Source: CAYYFX01 sp964571855 (lineage in GTDB: Bacteria > ARS69). Taken from it: a DNA stretch of 64,000 nt. Location of the stretch: assembly GCA_964571855.1 (NCBI GenBank), contig CAZNDO010000010.1, positions 79,470 to 143,469 of the forward strand, written 5' to 3'. Made by a program: the position numbers and the translations under genes. Positions within the stretch are counted from its first letter, which is position 1. The number at the start of each line of letters is the position of its first letter. The notes beneath the pieces are model-generated. The model ran no database searches, was not told where the DNA came from, and saw nothing but the letters and a program-made list of their open reading frames with translations. This document shows, piece by piece, positions 43,969 to 53,466 of the stretch.

Positions 43969-45110
43969 GCGGGAACGCCCGCCTCCTCCGGGAGGACCCG
44001 GTAGCGCAGCAGGCAGCCGACCCCGCCAAGCTCCAGGAGCGCCGGGCTCTCGTTCACGATCTCCACGGAGCATCCGCTCCGCTCCGCCAGACGCACGAGT
44101 TCCTCCCGCAGATCGGCGGACACGGGCCCGCGGGTGCCGCACTCGGGGCACGCCGGGGGTGGCGCCCCGAGATCCAGGGACCGGCACGCCGCGCATCGCC
44201 AGGCCGGGTCGGGCTTCCATGCCTTCGCGATCACGAGCGCGTCCGCCTGGGCCCAGCGCAGCGCCTCCAGCGTCTCCGCGGCCCCGGCCTCCCCGAGCCC
44301 GCCGGTCTCGATCTCGCGGCACAGCGAGTCCACGAGCGCCCGCGACTCCTGCTCCTCCGCCCGCACGAACGTCGCCAGCGTGGCGAGCACGACGTCCTCC
44401 GTGGGCGCGTCGGGCGAGGCGAGCACCGCGTCCACCAGCTTCGCCTGCAGGTGCCGGGGCAGCGCGTCACACACCCGCGCCACCATCTGCTCCTCGCCGG
44501 CCACGAGGAGGTGCGTATGACCGCCTTGGCGCATCAGCGAGTCGACCACGCGGATCTTCTCGCGCACGAACTCCTCGGTCTGGCCCTCGCGGTGGTGCCG
44601 GTAGTGCTCCCGGCTCCAGCGCTCCCGCACGCGCTCCGGCTCGGCCGGCCGCTCGCGCCAGATCTGCTCCGTGACCGCGCCCAGGTTCACTTCCACGATC
44701 CGTGCCTCGTGCGGCGTGGTGATGACGACCACGTACCGGTGGTAGGTGTCCTTCAACTCGACCAGATGGTACACGTTCGGCGTGGGCCCGACCGAGAACC
44801 AAGTGGGCAACGGCACGTGGAAGGCCATCGACGCGAACAGCGGCGTGTCGCCGCCGCGCGCGAAGATCGCCGCGCCCTTCGCGTCGTCGGGCCGGGACGC
44901 CAGCCACGACTCCACCGGGCCCAGGGCCTCCTCGAAGGGGCGCCGGGCCGCCCGCGGGAGGCTGCGGCGCACCGCGCGGATGCGCCCGTCGAGCACGTCG
45001 CGCCAGCGCCGGCCCGCGGCCAGGTCCACGTAGCAACTGATCACCGGGGCGTCGGTGGGCTCCACGGTCACCAGGTTCCGGATCGTCCGTCTCAGCTCGT
45101 CGAGTCGCAT
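43965..45110 (-). CDS. Bacterial archaeo-eukaryotic release factor-like protein (baeRF family, possible ribosome-associated factor)
   Basis: The 381-residue protein matches the bacterial eRF1-like families: an N-terminal domain with ISCYVDLAAGRR and SWLASRPDDAKGAAIFA, a central eRF1 domain 2-like part (YHRYVVVITTPHEARIVEVNLG), a basic WSREHYRHHREGQTEEFVREKI stretch, and an eRF1 domain 3-like part (THLLVAGEEQMVARVCDALPRHLQAKLVDAVLAS). Near the C-terminus CAACRSLDLG...CPECG forms a likely zinc ribbon. Relatives include Balon-type ribosome hibernation factors and stress-induced proteins. I see no GGQ tripeptide, so peptide release is unlikely. GGAGGAG precedes the ATG. Operon with the Ca2+ antiporter is unexpected. 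Confidence 0.82.
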   Translation of the reverse strand: MRLDELRRTIRNLVTVEPTDAPVISCYVDLAAGRRWRDVLDGRIRAVRRSLPRAARRPFEEALGPVESWLASRPDDAKGAAIFARGGDTPLFASMAFHVPLPTWFSVGPTPNVYHLVELKDTYHRYVVVITTPHEARIVEVNLGAVTEQIWRERPAEPERVRERWSREHYRHHREGQTEEFVREKIRVVDSLMRQGGHTHLLVAGEEQMVARVCDALPRHLQAKLVDAVLASPDAPTEDVVLATLATFVRAEEQESRALVDSLCREIETGGLGEAGAAETLEALRWAQADALVIAKAWKPDPAWRCAACRSLDLGAPPPACPECGTRGPVSADLREELVRLAERSGCSVEIVNESPALLELGGVGCLLRYRVLPEEAGVPA

Positions 45111-45160
45111 CGCCGCTCCTCCTTCCCTGTCCGCCCGGTTCCGTTCCGGGACGCCTCCGT

Positions 45161-45175
45161 TCTATCGGATCCGGA
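45161..45175. promoter_or_regulatory. Candidate LysR/NhaR operator in divergent intergenic region
   Basis: TATCGGATCCGGATA is an imperfect dyad centred in the 132-base region between the baeRF-antiporter operon and nhaR. The AT-richer stretch that follows (about 45,185-45,230) is unlike its surroundings and fits promoter DNA. Assigned only by position and symmetry; LysR proteins usually bind such divergent regions. Confidence 0.35.
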
Positions 45176-45242
45176 TACCTGTAGACGATGATGAAGTTTC
45201 GAGGCTATCATTCGGTTTTCTCTGCATATGGGCGGGGACCGC

Positions 45243-46172
45243 ATGGAGTGGCTCAACTACCATCACCTGCTCTACTTCTGGGTCACCGCACGTGAGGGAA
45301 GCATCGTGCGGGCCGCCGAGGTCCTGCGGCTGTCGCACCCCACCATCAGCACCCAGATCCGCATGCTGGAGGATTCCCTCGGCGAGAAGCTCTTCCGCAG
45401 GACCGGGCGGCGACTCGTCCTCACGGACGTGGGGCGCGTGGTCCTCGGGTACGCGGACGAGATCTTCGCGACGGGCCGGGAGCTCCTGGACACGGTCCGC
45501 GGCCGGGCCACCACCGGACCGGCGCGACTCCGCGTGGGCGTGGCCGACGTCCTGCCGAAGCTCGTGGTGCGACGCCTCCTGGAGCCTGCCTGGACCCCCG
45601 CGAACCCGGTGCGGCTGGTGGTCCGCGACGACAAGCCCGATCGCCTGCTCGCGGACCTCGCCCAGCACCACCTGGACGTGGTCCTCGCCGACGCGCCGCT
45701 CGGTCCCGGCGGGCCCATCCGTGCGTTCAACCACCTTCTGGGCGAGAGCGGCATGGGCATCTATGCGACGCGCCGCCTGGCGGCCCGGCTCCGCCGGGGC
45801 TTCCCGCGCTCCCTGGACGGCGCGCCGGTGATCCTCCCGACGGACACGGCCACCGTCCGGCGAAGTCTCGACGCGTGGTTCGAACAGGAGGGGATCCGGC
45901 CGCGCATCGTGGCGGAGTTCGAGGACAGCGCGCTCCTCAAGGTGTTCGGCGAGGACGGTCCGGGCGCGTTCCCGGCGCCCGTGGTCGTGGAGGACGCGGT
46001 GCGCCGGCGGCACGGCGTGGCGCTCGTCGGACACATCCCGTCGGTCCGGGAGCGCTTCTGGGCGATCACGGTGGACCGCCGCATCCGCAACCCCGCCGTC
46101 GCCTCGATCTGCACGACCGCGCGCACGGATCTCTTCGGGCCGGGCGGCGGGACCGCGTCGCCGTCGCGGTGA
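45243..46172 (+). CDS. nhaR: NhaR-type LysR family regulator
   Basis: The 309-residue protein begins MEWLNYHHLLYFWVTAREGSIVRAAEVLRLSHPTIS, the highly conserved NhaR N-terminus, followed by LGEKLFRRTGRRLVLTDVGRVVL and RLRVGVADVLPKLVVRRLLEPA of the effector domain. ATG 45243 is preferred to the ATG at 45228 because NhaR proteins start at this MEWLNYHH point. In E. coli NhaR senses Na+ and activates the Na+/H+ antiporter nhaA. Here the divergent operon encodes a Ca2+/Na+ exchanger, so Na+-linked control of that operon is a sensible guess. Confidence 0.92.
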   Translation: MEWLNYHHLLYFWVTAREGSIVRAAEVLRLSHPTISTQIRMLEDSLGEKLFRRTGRRLVLTDVGRVVLGYADEIFATGRELLDTVRGRATTGPARLRVGVADVLPKLVVRRLLEPAWTPANPVRLVVRDDKPDRLLADLAQHHLDVVLADAPLGPGGPIRAFNHLLGESGMGIYATRRLAARLRRGFPRSLDGAPVILPTDTATVRRSLDAWFEQEGIRPRIVAEFEDSALLKVFGEDGPGAFPAPVVVEDAVRRRHGVALVGHIPSVRERFWAITVDRRIRNPAVASICTTARTDLFGPGGGTASPSR

Positions 46173-46213
46173 GCGCGACGGCCGGACGCCCGCCGCTGTC
46201 CGGCGGTCACCGC
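46166..46213. terminator. Nested bidirectional hairpin between convergent genes
   Basis: GCGGTGA (46166-46172) pairs with TCACCGC (46207-46213), so the two opposite stop codons lie in one stem; an inner stem GCCGGAC/GTCCGGC (46181-46204) adds stability. It can serve both nhaR and the convergent PHP-FlgD gene. Confidence 0.6.
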
Positions 46214-48693
46214 AAGCGCGCGACCTTCGTGGTGAGCATGCGGCCGTCGTGCTCCAGCCGGAGCCAGTAGACGCCGGCGGCCACCTCGCCCCCGCCCTCG
46301 TCGCGCCCGTCCCAGAGGAGGCGCTGGCGTCCCGCCGGGCGGAAGCCCAGCACCAGGTTGCGCACGCGCCGGCCGTTCACGTCGACCACGTCGAGGCGGG
46401 TCCAGCCCTCGCGCGGCAGCGCCAGCTCGATCTCCGTGGCGCCGCGCGCCGGGTTCGCGCCGGCGAGCGTCAGGCGCAGCGCGTCGGGCACGCGCGGGAG
46501 CGACTCCGCGTGCGTCGCGCCCCACGAGACCGCCACCGAGCTGCCCGCGCCGGCGAATCCCGAAAGGTCCAGCACGCCGCCGAGCCAGCTCCACGCGCCG
46601 GCGCCGGACACCGCGTGCGGGGCGCCCAGGGCCCCGGGGTCGATCGAGATCACGCCCAGCCCCGGGACGGCCTCGTCCACCTCGAGCAGCAGCAGGAGAT
46701 CCCCCGCGCTCCAGGACGCGGCGGTCAGCGTGAGCCCCTCGGCGCGGAAGATCCGGACCGGCCCCAGCCGCGCCGCCGCGCGCTCCGCGGCCACGCCGCG
46801 CGACGGAAGCGCGGCGAGGAGGTGCAACGGGTTCGAGAAGGCCATCTCCTTCCCCTCCCCGTCGTACAGCTCCACGCGCACGAAGGACGGGAGCGCGGTG
46901 GACACCGCCACCGTGTCCCGGAACACACCGTCCGTGACGACCCCCGCGAGCGCCTCGTCGCGCAGGTACAACGGGTCCAGGTACGCGGGCCACACGTCGT
47001 CCCGCATCTCCACCTGCTTCAGCCGGACCTCCACGTCCGGCGGCACGCCGCTCGCTTCCACGAGCACGTCGTGTGCCGGGAGGTCCGTGAGCACCACCTG
47101 GCCCATGCGGAAGCCGTCGGTCGTGCGCAGGTCCAGCCCGCCCTTCCAGCGGTACGGATCCCCGAAGTACGCGCGTCCGCTCTTCATGGCGCGGACGAAG
47201 CCCGCCTCGTCGAACGTCTCCGCGTACAGCCACGTGACGAAGTTGTTGGTGAACTTCAGCCCGGCCTCGGACGGACCCCAGCCGTCCAGCTCGTAGGGGC
47301 CGCGGCCGTGGCTGTCCGTGACGCCGTTGCCGGTGACGAAGACCATGTTCGCGTTGAGCGCGTCCCACAGGTCCAGGTGGTGCACCAGATCGCAGCCGCC
47401 GCGCCGCCGGTATCCGGCCTCCAGCACGTCCACGCCGAGCGCCCGGTTGCCGATGTACACGCGCTTCGTGTACGTCCGTCGCGCGTCGCGGTGCTCCGGC
47501 GTCTCGTCCGGCATGTTCTCGTACCAGTACTGCGGCCCGAACAGGTGGTTGAGCGACACGGCCCCGCCCTGCGCGTGGACCTGCCCGATCGCGTAGTGCA
47601 GCGTGTCGGAGAACACGTGCCCCGTGTAGTCCACGAGCTCGAGGTCCGGCGCGTAGGCGTTCAGGTGCGGTTGCGCGCGGTACAGGGACACCTCGCTCCC
47701 CACGTAGTGCTTCACCGAGGGCGTCAGGGTCTCGTAGTACGCGGCGATCGCGCGCGCGGTGCCGACCAGGTACTCCGCGTCGCGCGCGGGGTCCGGCTCG
47801 ATGCGGTACTCGTCGAAGAAGGCGACCACCGGCGCGCCGTTGCGGCACTCGATCCCGAGCCGGACGAAGGCCAGCGCGTTGTCCAGGACGCGCAGGCTGT
47901 CCGCGCCCCCGCCGGAGAAGCGCGCGACGGCGTCCGGCGTCACGTCGAGCACGTACTCGTTCCAGACGCCGGGCGTGAAGCCCAGGGGAATGGCGTCCGG
48001 CGACTCCCCGTCGAGGGATCCCAGCACGTACCGCAGCTTCGGCGTGCCGCCCGGATGATCGCTCAGCTCCACCTCGAACACGAGGCGCGCATCGGCCGCG
48101 TCCAGTTGCTCCGGGAGGATGCGGAAGCGCAGCTGCACGTGCCTCGCCAGGGAGTAGTGGTTCTGGAAATCCGAGCAGGTCTGGGTGGCGTATGCGCCGC
48201 GGAACGTGCCGCTGGCGTCGCCGGTGGCGGAGATCCGGAAGCTCCGGGCGCCGCCGAACGCCACCGAGTCCACCACGGCGGTCGAGAGGAACCCGGCGTC
48301 CGCCGGGGATATCTCCCAGTACCGGAACTCCCCGTACAGCGCCTCGTCCGGTTCCTTCCAGCGCCATCGGGACGCTTCCCACACCGTGCTCTCGAAGTCG
48401 TACCGCTTCATCGAGCGGACGCCGGACAGCCGCCAGTCGTGATCCGTCCACCAGACGACGTCCACGCCGAGGGACTCGGCCTTCGCCGTGTGCCACGCCC
48501 AGCTCCCGGACTGCTCGCTCATGCTGCCGTGCATGTGGAGGGCCACGGAGTACGCGGTTTCGGGCGGGTACAGATCCCCCACCCGCAGCGCCCGGGCCCC
48601 GGGCGGCGGGGGCGGGGAGGGCGCGGGGGTGAACGAGACGGCGCAGGCCGCGATCGCGAGCAGCGCGAGCGGCCGGCGGGAGAGGGATCGCAT
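46207..48693 (-). CDS. Large secreted PHP-domain protein with FlgD-like C-terminus
   Basis: The 828-residue product has a signal peptide (about 1-22) and a PHP-like hydrolase part: the first metal motif ALHMHGSMSEQSGSW (HxH), then VVWWTDHD, further His in VSLNHLFG and the DSHGRG block. A beta-rich insert (about 125-290, MAM- or laminin-like) interrupts the PHP fold between the second and third metal blocks. The C-terminal about 80 residues form a FlgD-like domain ending AAGVYWLRLEHDG. PHP domains hydrolyse phosphoesters; exported forms are rarely described. Ser-rich early hydrophobic signal and GGGAGAGGG upstream support the ATG at 48693. Confidence 0.82.
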   Translation of the reverse strand: MRSLSRRPLALLAIAACAVSFTPAPSPPPPPGARALRVGDLYPPETAYSVALHMHGSMSEQSGSWAWHTAKAESLGVDVVWWTDHDWRLSGVRSMKRYDFESTVWEASRWRWKEPDEALYGEFRYWEISPADAGFLSTAVVDSVAFGGARSFRISATGDASGTFRGAYATQTCSDFQNHYSLARHVQLRFRILPEQLDAADARLVFEVELSDHPGGTPKLRYVLGSLDGESPDAIPLGFTPGVWNEYVLDVTPDAVARFSGGGADSLRVLDNALAFVRLGIECRNGAPVVAFFDEYRIEPDPARDAEYLVGTARAIAAYYETLTPSVKHYVGSEVSLYRAQPHLNAYAPDLELVDYTGHVFSDTLHYAIGQVHAQGGAVSLNHLFGPQYWYENMPDETPEHRDARRTYTKRVYIGNRALGVDVLEAGYRRRGGCDLVHHLDLWDALNANMVFVTGNGVTDSHGRGPYELDGWGPSEAGLKFTNNFVTWLYAETFDEAGFVRAMKSGRAYFGDPYRWKGGLDLRTTDGFRMGQVVLTDLPAHDVLVEASGVPPDVEVRLKQVEMRDDVWPAYLDPLYLRDEALAGVVTDGVFRDTVAVSTALPSFVRVELYDGEGKEMAFSNPLHLLAALPSRGVAAERAAARLGPVRIFRAEGLTLTAASWSAGDLLLLLEVDEAVPGLGVISIDPGALGAPHAVSGAGAWSWLGGVLDLSGFAGAGSSVAVSWGATHAESLPRVPDALRLTLAGANPARGATEIELALPREGWTRLDVVDVNGRRVRNLVLGFRPAGRQRLLWDGRDEGGGEVAAGVYWLRLEHDGRMLTTKVARLR

Positions 48694-48779
48694 GCGGGCT
48701 CCAGGCGAGGGCCGGAGCGAGTGTGACCGATCGCCGCCTGCGGGTACAAGGGGGTCGAATGCGGGGTGGGTCCGCCCGC

Positions 48780-49505
48780 TCACCGGGCGCCGGCCGCGAG
48801 CCGCGCGCGCGCGCGTTCGGCCACCTCGCTCCCGCCGCGGGCCAGCTCCTGCAGGAGAGCGCGCGCTTCGTCCGTTCGCCCGGTCTTGCCCCAGGCGACG
48901 GCCAGGAGCCAGCGGGACTCGGAGCGCCACGGCTCCGGAAGCGAGTCGAGCGCGGTGGCCTCGAGCACGGCCGTGGCGGCCGCGAAGTCGCCCGCGCGGG
49001 CCGCCGCGTTCGCGAGGTACGCGCGGCGCAGCAGCTCCGCGGCCCCCGACGCCTCGGCGCGCTCGAGGGACCGGCGCGCCGCGTCCGCGTCGCGACGCGC
49101 GTAGGCGCGGAGCCCCTCCTCGAGCGCCGCGACATCCCCGGAGGTCGCCGCGTCGCGCGTGATCAGCAGTCCCGACGCGTCGGGGAGCCACACGAGGTCC
49201 GCGGCGTCCGGCCCCGTGGGCGGACCCGTCCGCAGGAACCACACCGCCGCGAGCGCCGCGACCGCCAGCCCGCCCGCGAGCGCGGACCGACGCCACCATG
49301 CCGCGAGGCCGGTGCGCTCCGGCCGCGCGCGCGGACCGCGCGCCCGGAACCGCTCGAGGTCCCCCGCAGTCCGCAGCAGCCGCGCGGCGCAGTCCCCGCA
49401 TGCGCGCGCGTGGTCCAGCAGCGCCGCCTCGATGGCGTCGTCGTGGAGTCCGTGCACGAGATCCAGGCAATCGTCCTCGTCGAGATGCCGCGGCGTCACG
49501 GTCAT
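48780..49505 (-). CDS. Anti-sigma factor-like protein with zinc-binding N-terminus, one membrane helix and TPR-like periplasmic part
   Basis: The 241-residue product carries an anti-sigma-type zinc motif (His32, Cys36, Cys39 in HARACGDC), one membrane helix (about 74-92), and a helical C-terminal half with TPR-like repeats (ALEEGLRAYARRDADAARRSLERAE; LLRRAYLANAAARAGDFAAATAVLE). Its ATG overlaps the sigma gene stop (ATGA). It should hold the sigma factor at the membrane until a signal releases it. TPRs on the far side could bind the exported TPR-CHAT protein encoded divergently. Confidence 0.83.
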   Translation of the reverse strand: MTVTPRHLDEDDCLDLVHGLHDDAIEAALLDHARACGDCAARLLRTAGDLERFRARGPRARPERTGLAAWWRRSALAGGLAVAALAAVWFLRTGPPTGPDAADLVWLPDASGLLITRDAATSGDVAALEEGLRAYARRDADAARRSLERAEASGAAELLRRAYLANAAARAGDFAAATAVLEATALDSLPEPWRSESRWLLAVAWGKTGRTDEARALLQELARGGSEVAERARARLAAGAR

Positions 49506-50257
49506 GATCCGGTCTCCGCGTCGAGTTCCCCGCGGCGGTGGCGGTGCCACAGGTCCACCAGCACTCCCGCGGGAACGTCGGCGAGGTCGTGGCCCCGCCG
49601 GTCCATGCAGCGTCGCACCGCCTGACGGCCGCGGAACAGCAGCACATCCACGTGTCCCACGCGCGCGTTCACCTCCGGGTGCCGCGCGATGTCGCGGCTC
49701 GTCATCTCGAACAGCGCCCGCAGCACCCACGCGTTCCGTGACCGCCGATCCAGTCCCCGGACGCACCGGCACAGGGCGTCGGCGAACTCGCGTCGCAGCA
49801 CCGCCCGGTCGGGCGGCTCGACATCGGAAGTCGTCGCCCACTCCATGCCCGCCTCCGGGGAGTCCTCCGCCGGATCGGACGGGCGCGAGGCGGCGTCGGA
49901 TCCGGGTCGCGTGAACCTGCGTTCCCGTTCGAGCCAGTCGAACAGGCAGTTGCGGGCCGCCGTGGCGAGGTACGTGGCCGCCTGCCCGGCCGTGTACCCC
50001 GAGGGGTCCCATGCCCCGGATACGGCCCGGCCCACGAGTTCTAACGACTTCTGGGAGGCGAGGTCCTCGAGGTCCTCCGCCGGGGCCGCGCCGCCGGTGC
50101 GGGCGGAGTGCATGCGAAGGTAGCGGAGCAGCGCGGTGGACACGAGGAGCCACGCGTCGCGCCACGCCGGCGATCCGACCGCGTCGGGGTCGCTGCGCAG
50201 CTTCGTGCAGCACTCCACGAGGCGGGCCGCCCACCGGGGCTCGCACGCGTTCGACAC
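49502..50257 (-). CDS. RNA polymerase sigma factor (sigma-70 family, ECF-like)
   Basis: The 251-residue protein starts at GTG 50257 behind GGAAGGA; upstream in-frame sequence lacks a good site. Region 2 lies in the first half (AWLLVSTALLRYLRMHS ... YLATAARNCLFDWLERERRF), followed by an acidic linker and region 4-like CRCVRGLDRRSRNAWVLRALFEMTSRDIARHPEVNARVGHVDVLLFRGRQAVRRCM. It is longer than usual ECF factors because of linker and N-terminal extension. With its overlapping anti-sigma gene it forms one module, divergent from the TPR-CHAT gene. Confidence 0.83.
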   Translation of the reverse strand: MSNACEPRWAARLVECCTKLRSDPDAVGSPAWRDAWLLVSTALLRYLRMHSARTGGAAPAEDLEDLASQKSLELVGRAVSGAWDPSGYTAGQAATYLATAARNCLFDWLERERRFTRPGSDAASRPSDPAEDSPEAGMEWATTSDVEPPDRAVLRREFADALCRCVRGLDRRSRNAWVLRALFEMTSRDIARHPEVNARVGHVDVLLFRGRQAVRRCMDRRGHDLADVPAGVLVDLWHRHRRGELDAETGS

Positions 50258-50436
50258 GGGGGACGTCCTTCCGGACCGGCCGGCCCGGCGCGTCCCCCCT
50301 TCGCGGGGAACGCGGGATCGGATCGCGGTTGAAGACAGGATAAGGGAAATGCGAGGATCCTGGGACGAACCGACCGGGGTGAGCGCGGCCATCCGCACCG
50401 GAGCGCCGGGCCGGCGGGCGTCCGAACGAGGTCCCG

Positions 50437-53337
50437 TTGAACCTGCGCTCCCCGCTCCTGCTCGCGCTGCCGGCGTGGCTTGCCGCCGCCGTGCCGGCGG
50501 TCGCCGCCCCGGATCCCCCGGCCGACGAGCCCGCGATCGAAGCCCGGATCGACGAGTTCCGGCGGGCGGGCCGGTACGGCGACGCCGCGGGGGCGGCGCG
50601 CGACCTCGCGGACCTCGTCGGCGCCGACCCGGCCCGCCGTCCGGCCGAGGTGGAAGCGGCGCGCTGGCAGGCCGAGAGCCTCGCGCGGATCGCCGCGCTG
50701 CCGGACTCCTCCCGTGTGGTGATGGCCCGCGCCGACCGGCTCTACCACGAGCTGCGCGAGAGCGTGGCCCAGAACCAGGCCGGCGGGAGCGCGCGCGCCG
50801 AGGAGTGGCTGGCGCTGGTGCAGCGGGCGCTCGGCCCGCATTGCCGGGAGCTCGTGAGTGCCCACACGGAAGTCGGGGGCTACCACTTCTTCGACGGCAA
50901 CCTCGATGCGTGCGAGCGGCACTTCCGGATCGCGCTGGAACTGACCCGGGAGCTGCTGGGGGAACGCCATCGCGAGGTCGCCGACCGCCTCAGCAACCTC
51001 GCGATCCCGGTGACGCTCCGGGGCGACTTCGTGCGGGCGGAGGCGCTCCTTCGTGACGCGGTGAGCCGCCTTCGCCACGAGGCGGAGCGCGACCCGGCGC
51101 GCGAAGTGCCCGTGGTGAACAACCTCTCGTCCGTGCTCGAGCGACGGGGCGACGACATCGGCGCGATGGAGCTGGTGCTCGAGGCCATGGCGCTGAGCGA
51201 GGCCGCCACGCCCGCCGGCGGCGCCCCTTCGGTCCACCCCGGGCATCTGAACCGCCTCGCGAAGATCCACCGCCGCCTCGGCGAGCCGGACGAGGCCGTG
51301 GCCTGCGCGCGCCGCGCCATCGAGGTCCACCGGGACAGCAGGTTCACGCGCAAGTCCTACGACCTGGCCATTGCCCACCTGGTGCTGGGCGAGGCGCTGG
51401 CCGATCGCGGCGACTGCGAGGGCGCGCTCGACGCGCTCGACGCGGCGTGCGCGCTGTGCGAGGACATGAAAGGGCCCGACCATGCCGAGACGGGGAAGTT
51501 CGTGGAGGCGCGGGCGCGCACGCTCCTCGCGTGCGGCCGCGTCGACGCGGCGGAGGCCGCGGCGCGGCGCGCGGTGGCCGTGCACGAGCGGAAGCTCGGG
51601 GCGCGGCACGCGCTCACGTGCCGGTCGCTGCACACGCTGGGCCTCGCCCTGGAGGCGAAGGGCGACCTCGCCGCCGCCGAGTCCACGCTCGCGCTCGCGG
51701 CCGCGGCGTTCGATGCCGCGCGACTCGGCAGCGCGGAGGACGAGCGCGCCTCGCTGCCGCTCGCGTCGCCGTACGAGGGACTGGCCCGCGTGCAGCGCAA
51801 GCTCGGCTCGCCCGGCGCGTGGCTCTCCTGCGAGCGCGCGCTCGCCCGCGCCCTGGCGGACTGGTGGACCCCGGGCGAGGTCGCGCCCGTCCGGCCCGCG
51901 GGCGAGACGGACGAGGCGATGGCCGCGCGACTCCACGCGCTCGAGAACGCGTGCCGCGAGCTGGCGGCCGCGGGCGGAGCGGCCTCGTCACGCCTGGCCG
52001 CCATGCGCGCGGAGCTCACGACCGTGGAGGCGGAGTGGGCCGCCCGGCGCGCCGATCGCGCGGCGCACGACGTCGAGGCGGACGCGGGAACCGTCTCGCT
52101 TGCCCGTGTGCAGGCCGCGCTGGACGAAAGCACCGCGCTGATCGGCTGGATCGAGGGCCGGCCGGGGGATCCGTCGGGATGGACCTACGTGATCCGGCAC
52201 TCCGGCCCGGTGCGCTGGGCTCCCGTGGACGCGGGCGGCGGCGCCGGTGCGGCGCTGCGCGATCTCATCGACGAGGCGGCCGGGTGGCCGGTGCGTGTCC
52301 CGTGGTCGGACGACGTGGGCGGACGCGCGAAGGCACTGTGGAACGAACGGCTCGCTCCGGCGATGCCGCACCTCCACGCGGTGGATCACCTCGTGGTGGC
52401 GGCGTCCGGACCGATGCTCGGCATCCCGCTGGAAGTCGCCCTGGGCCCGGACGGTCGCTTCGCCGGACAGCGCTTCGCGATCACGTACGTCCCGTCCGCC
52501 ACGGTCCACGCGATGCTGGCCGAACGGGGCGCGCGGCGCCGCGTGTCGCGGGACGATCCCGTCCTGCTCGTCGGCGACCCGATCTTCTCCCGGCGCGCGC
52601 CCGAAGGCCCCGCCCCGCCCGGGCAGATCGCATGGCGGAGCGCGCTGGCCGGAAATGCGGATGCGCTCGACCGGCTGCCCCGCCTGCCCGGCAGCCGCGA
52701 GGAGGCCACGCGGGTCGGCCGGCTCTTCGACAAGCCGCGCACGCTCCTCGGCGTCGCCGCCTCGGAACGGGCGCTGGTGGACCTGGCCCGTTCCGGCGAG
52801 CTGTCGCGCTTCCGCATCCTGCACATCGCCACGCACGCGCTCGTGGACGATCGCGCGCCGGATCGCTCGGCCGTGGTTCTCTCGCGCGCTGATCTGGCCG
52901 ACCCCGTGGCCGCCGCGATGCGCGGCGAGCGCGTGTACGACGGTCTCTGGACCGCCAAGGAGATCGCGCGGGAGTGCCGGCTGGACGCGGACCTGGTGAC
53001 GCTCAGCGGCTGCCGCACCGGGCTGGGCCGCGAGGCTCCGGGCGAAGGCTACCTCGGTCTCGCCCATGCCCTCCTGCGCGCCGGAGCCCGGGGGCTCGTC
53101 GTGAGCCTCTGGCCCGTGGAGGACGAGGCATCGGGCCTGCTCATGCGGCGCTTCTACGCCAATCTCCTCGCCGCGCCCGCCGGCAAGGGGCAGAGCCCCC
53201 GCCCGGGGATGTCGAAGGCGGAAGCCCTCCGGGAGGCACGCGAGTGGCTCCGGACGTACTCCGCCCGGGACGGGTCGCGCCCGTTCGAGCACCCCGTGTA
53301 CTGGGCCCCGTTCGTCCTGGTCGGGGACGGGCGGTAG
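50437..53337 (+). CDS. Exported TPR-CHAT caspase-like protease
   Basis: The 966-residue protein has a signal peptide (LLLALPAWLAAAVPAVAA), about ten tetratricopeptide repeats (about 35-480), and a C-terminal CHAT domain (about 640-965). The catalytic dyad is present: His800 in HIATHAL and Cys859 in LSGCRTG, as in separase/caspase-like CHAT enzymes. The TTG at 50437 is the start that yields the signal peptide; the site ACGAGGT is weak. CHAT proteases act in gasdermin or Csx29-type defence and in other regulated proteolysis, but usually in the cytoplasm, so an exported form is odd. It shares its upstream region with the sigma/anti-sigma module, which may control it. Confidence 0.85.
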   Translation: MNLRSPLLLALPAWLAAAVPAVAAPDPPADEPAIEARIDEFRRAGRYGDAAGAARDLADLVGADPARRPAEVEAARWQAESLARIAALPDSSRVVMARADRLYHELRESVAQNQAGGSARAEEWLALVQRALGPHCRELVSAHTEVGGYHFFDGNLDACERHFRIALELTRELLGERHREVADRLSNLAIPVTLRGDFVRAEALLRDAVSRLRHEAERDPAREVPVVNNLSSVLERRGDDIGAMELVLEAMALSEAATPAGGAPSVHPGHLNRLAKIHRRLGEPDEAVACARRAIEVHRDSRFTRKSYDLAIAHLVLGEALADRGDCEGALDALDAACALCEDMKGPDHAETGKFVEARARTLLACGRVDAAEAAARRAVAVHERKLGARHALTCRSLHTLGLALEAKGDLAAAESTLALAAAAFDAARLGSAEDERASLPLASPYEGLARVQRKLGSPGAWLSCERALARALADWWTPGEVAPVRPAGETDEAMAARLHALENACRELAAAGGAASSRLAAMRAELTTVEAEWAARRADRAAHDVEADAGTVSLARVQAALDESTALIGWIEGRPGDPSGWTYVIRHSGPVRWAPVDAGGGAGAALRDLIDEAAGWPVRVPWSDDVGGRAKALWNERLAPAMPHLHAVDHLVVAASGPMLGIPLEVALGPDGRFAGQRFAITYVPSATVHAMLAERGARRRVSRDDPVLLVGDPIFSRRAPEGPAPPGQIAWRSALAGNADALDRLPRLPGSREEATRVGRLFDKPRTLLGVAASERALVDLARSGELSRFRILHIATHALVDDRAPDRSAVVLSRADLADPVAAAMRGERVYDGLWTAKEIARECRLDADLVTLSGCRTGLGREAPGEGYLGLAHALLRAGARGLVVSLWPVEDEASGLLMRRFYANLLAAPAGKGQSPRPGMSKAEALREAREWLRTYSARDGSRPFEHPVYWAPFVLVGDGR

Positions 53338-53466
53338 CGCAACGTTCGCGGGCCCGGTCCTGTAAGGTGCCGGTCCCGAGGGGCGTATCTCCCCGTGTGC
53401 GCGCCGCGTGCGGCCCGGGCCATTCCGGCGCCGGCGACCGGCGCGGTTCCCCGCATGGAGGAGTCC

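Noticed and set aside
45228..45242. ATG 45228 as nhaR start
   Set aside because: No ribosome-binding site lies before it, and the conserved NhaR N-terminus begins at the ATG at 45243.
50136..51056. 306-codon plus-strand open frame across the sigma gene start and the CHAT gene
   Set aside because: Arg/Gly/Ala-rich shadow in another frame, without a signal peptide or domain; the TTG-started frame encodes TPR-CHAT.
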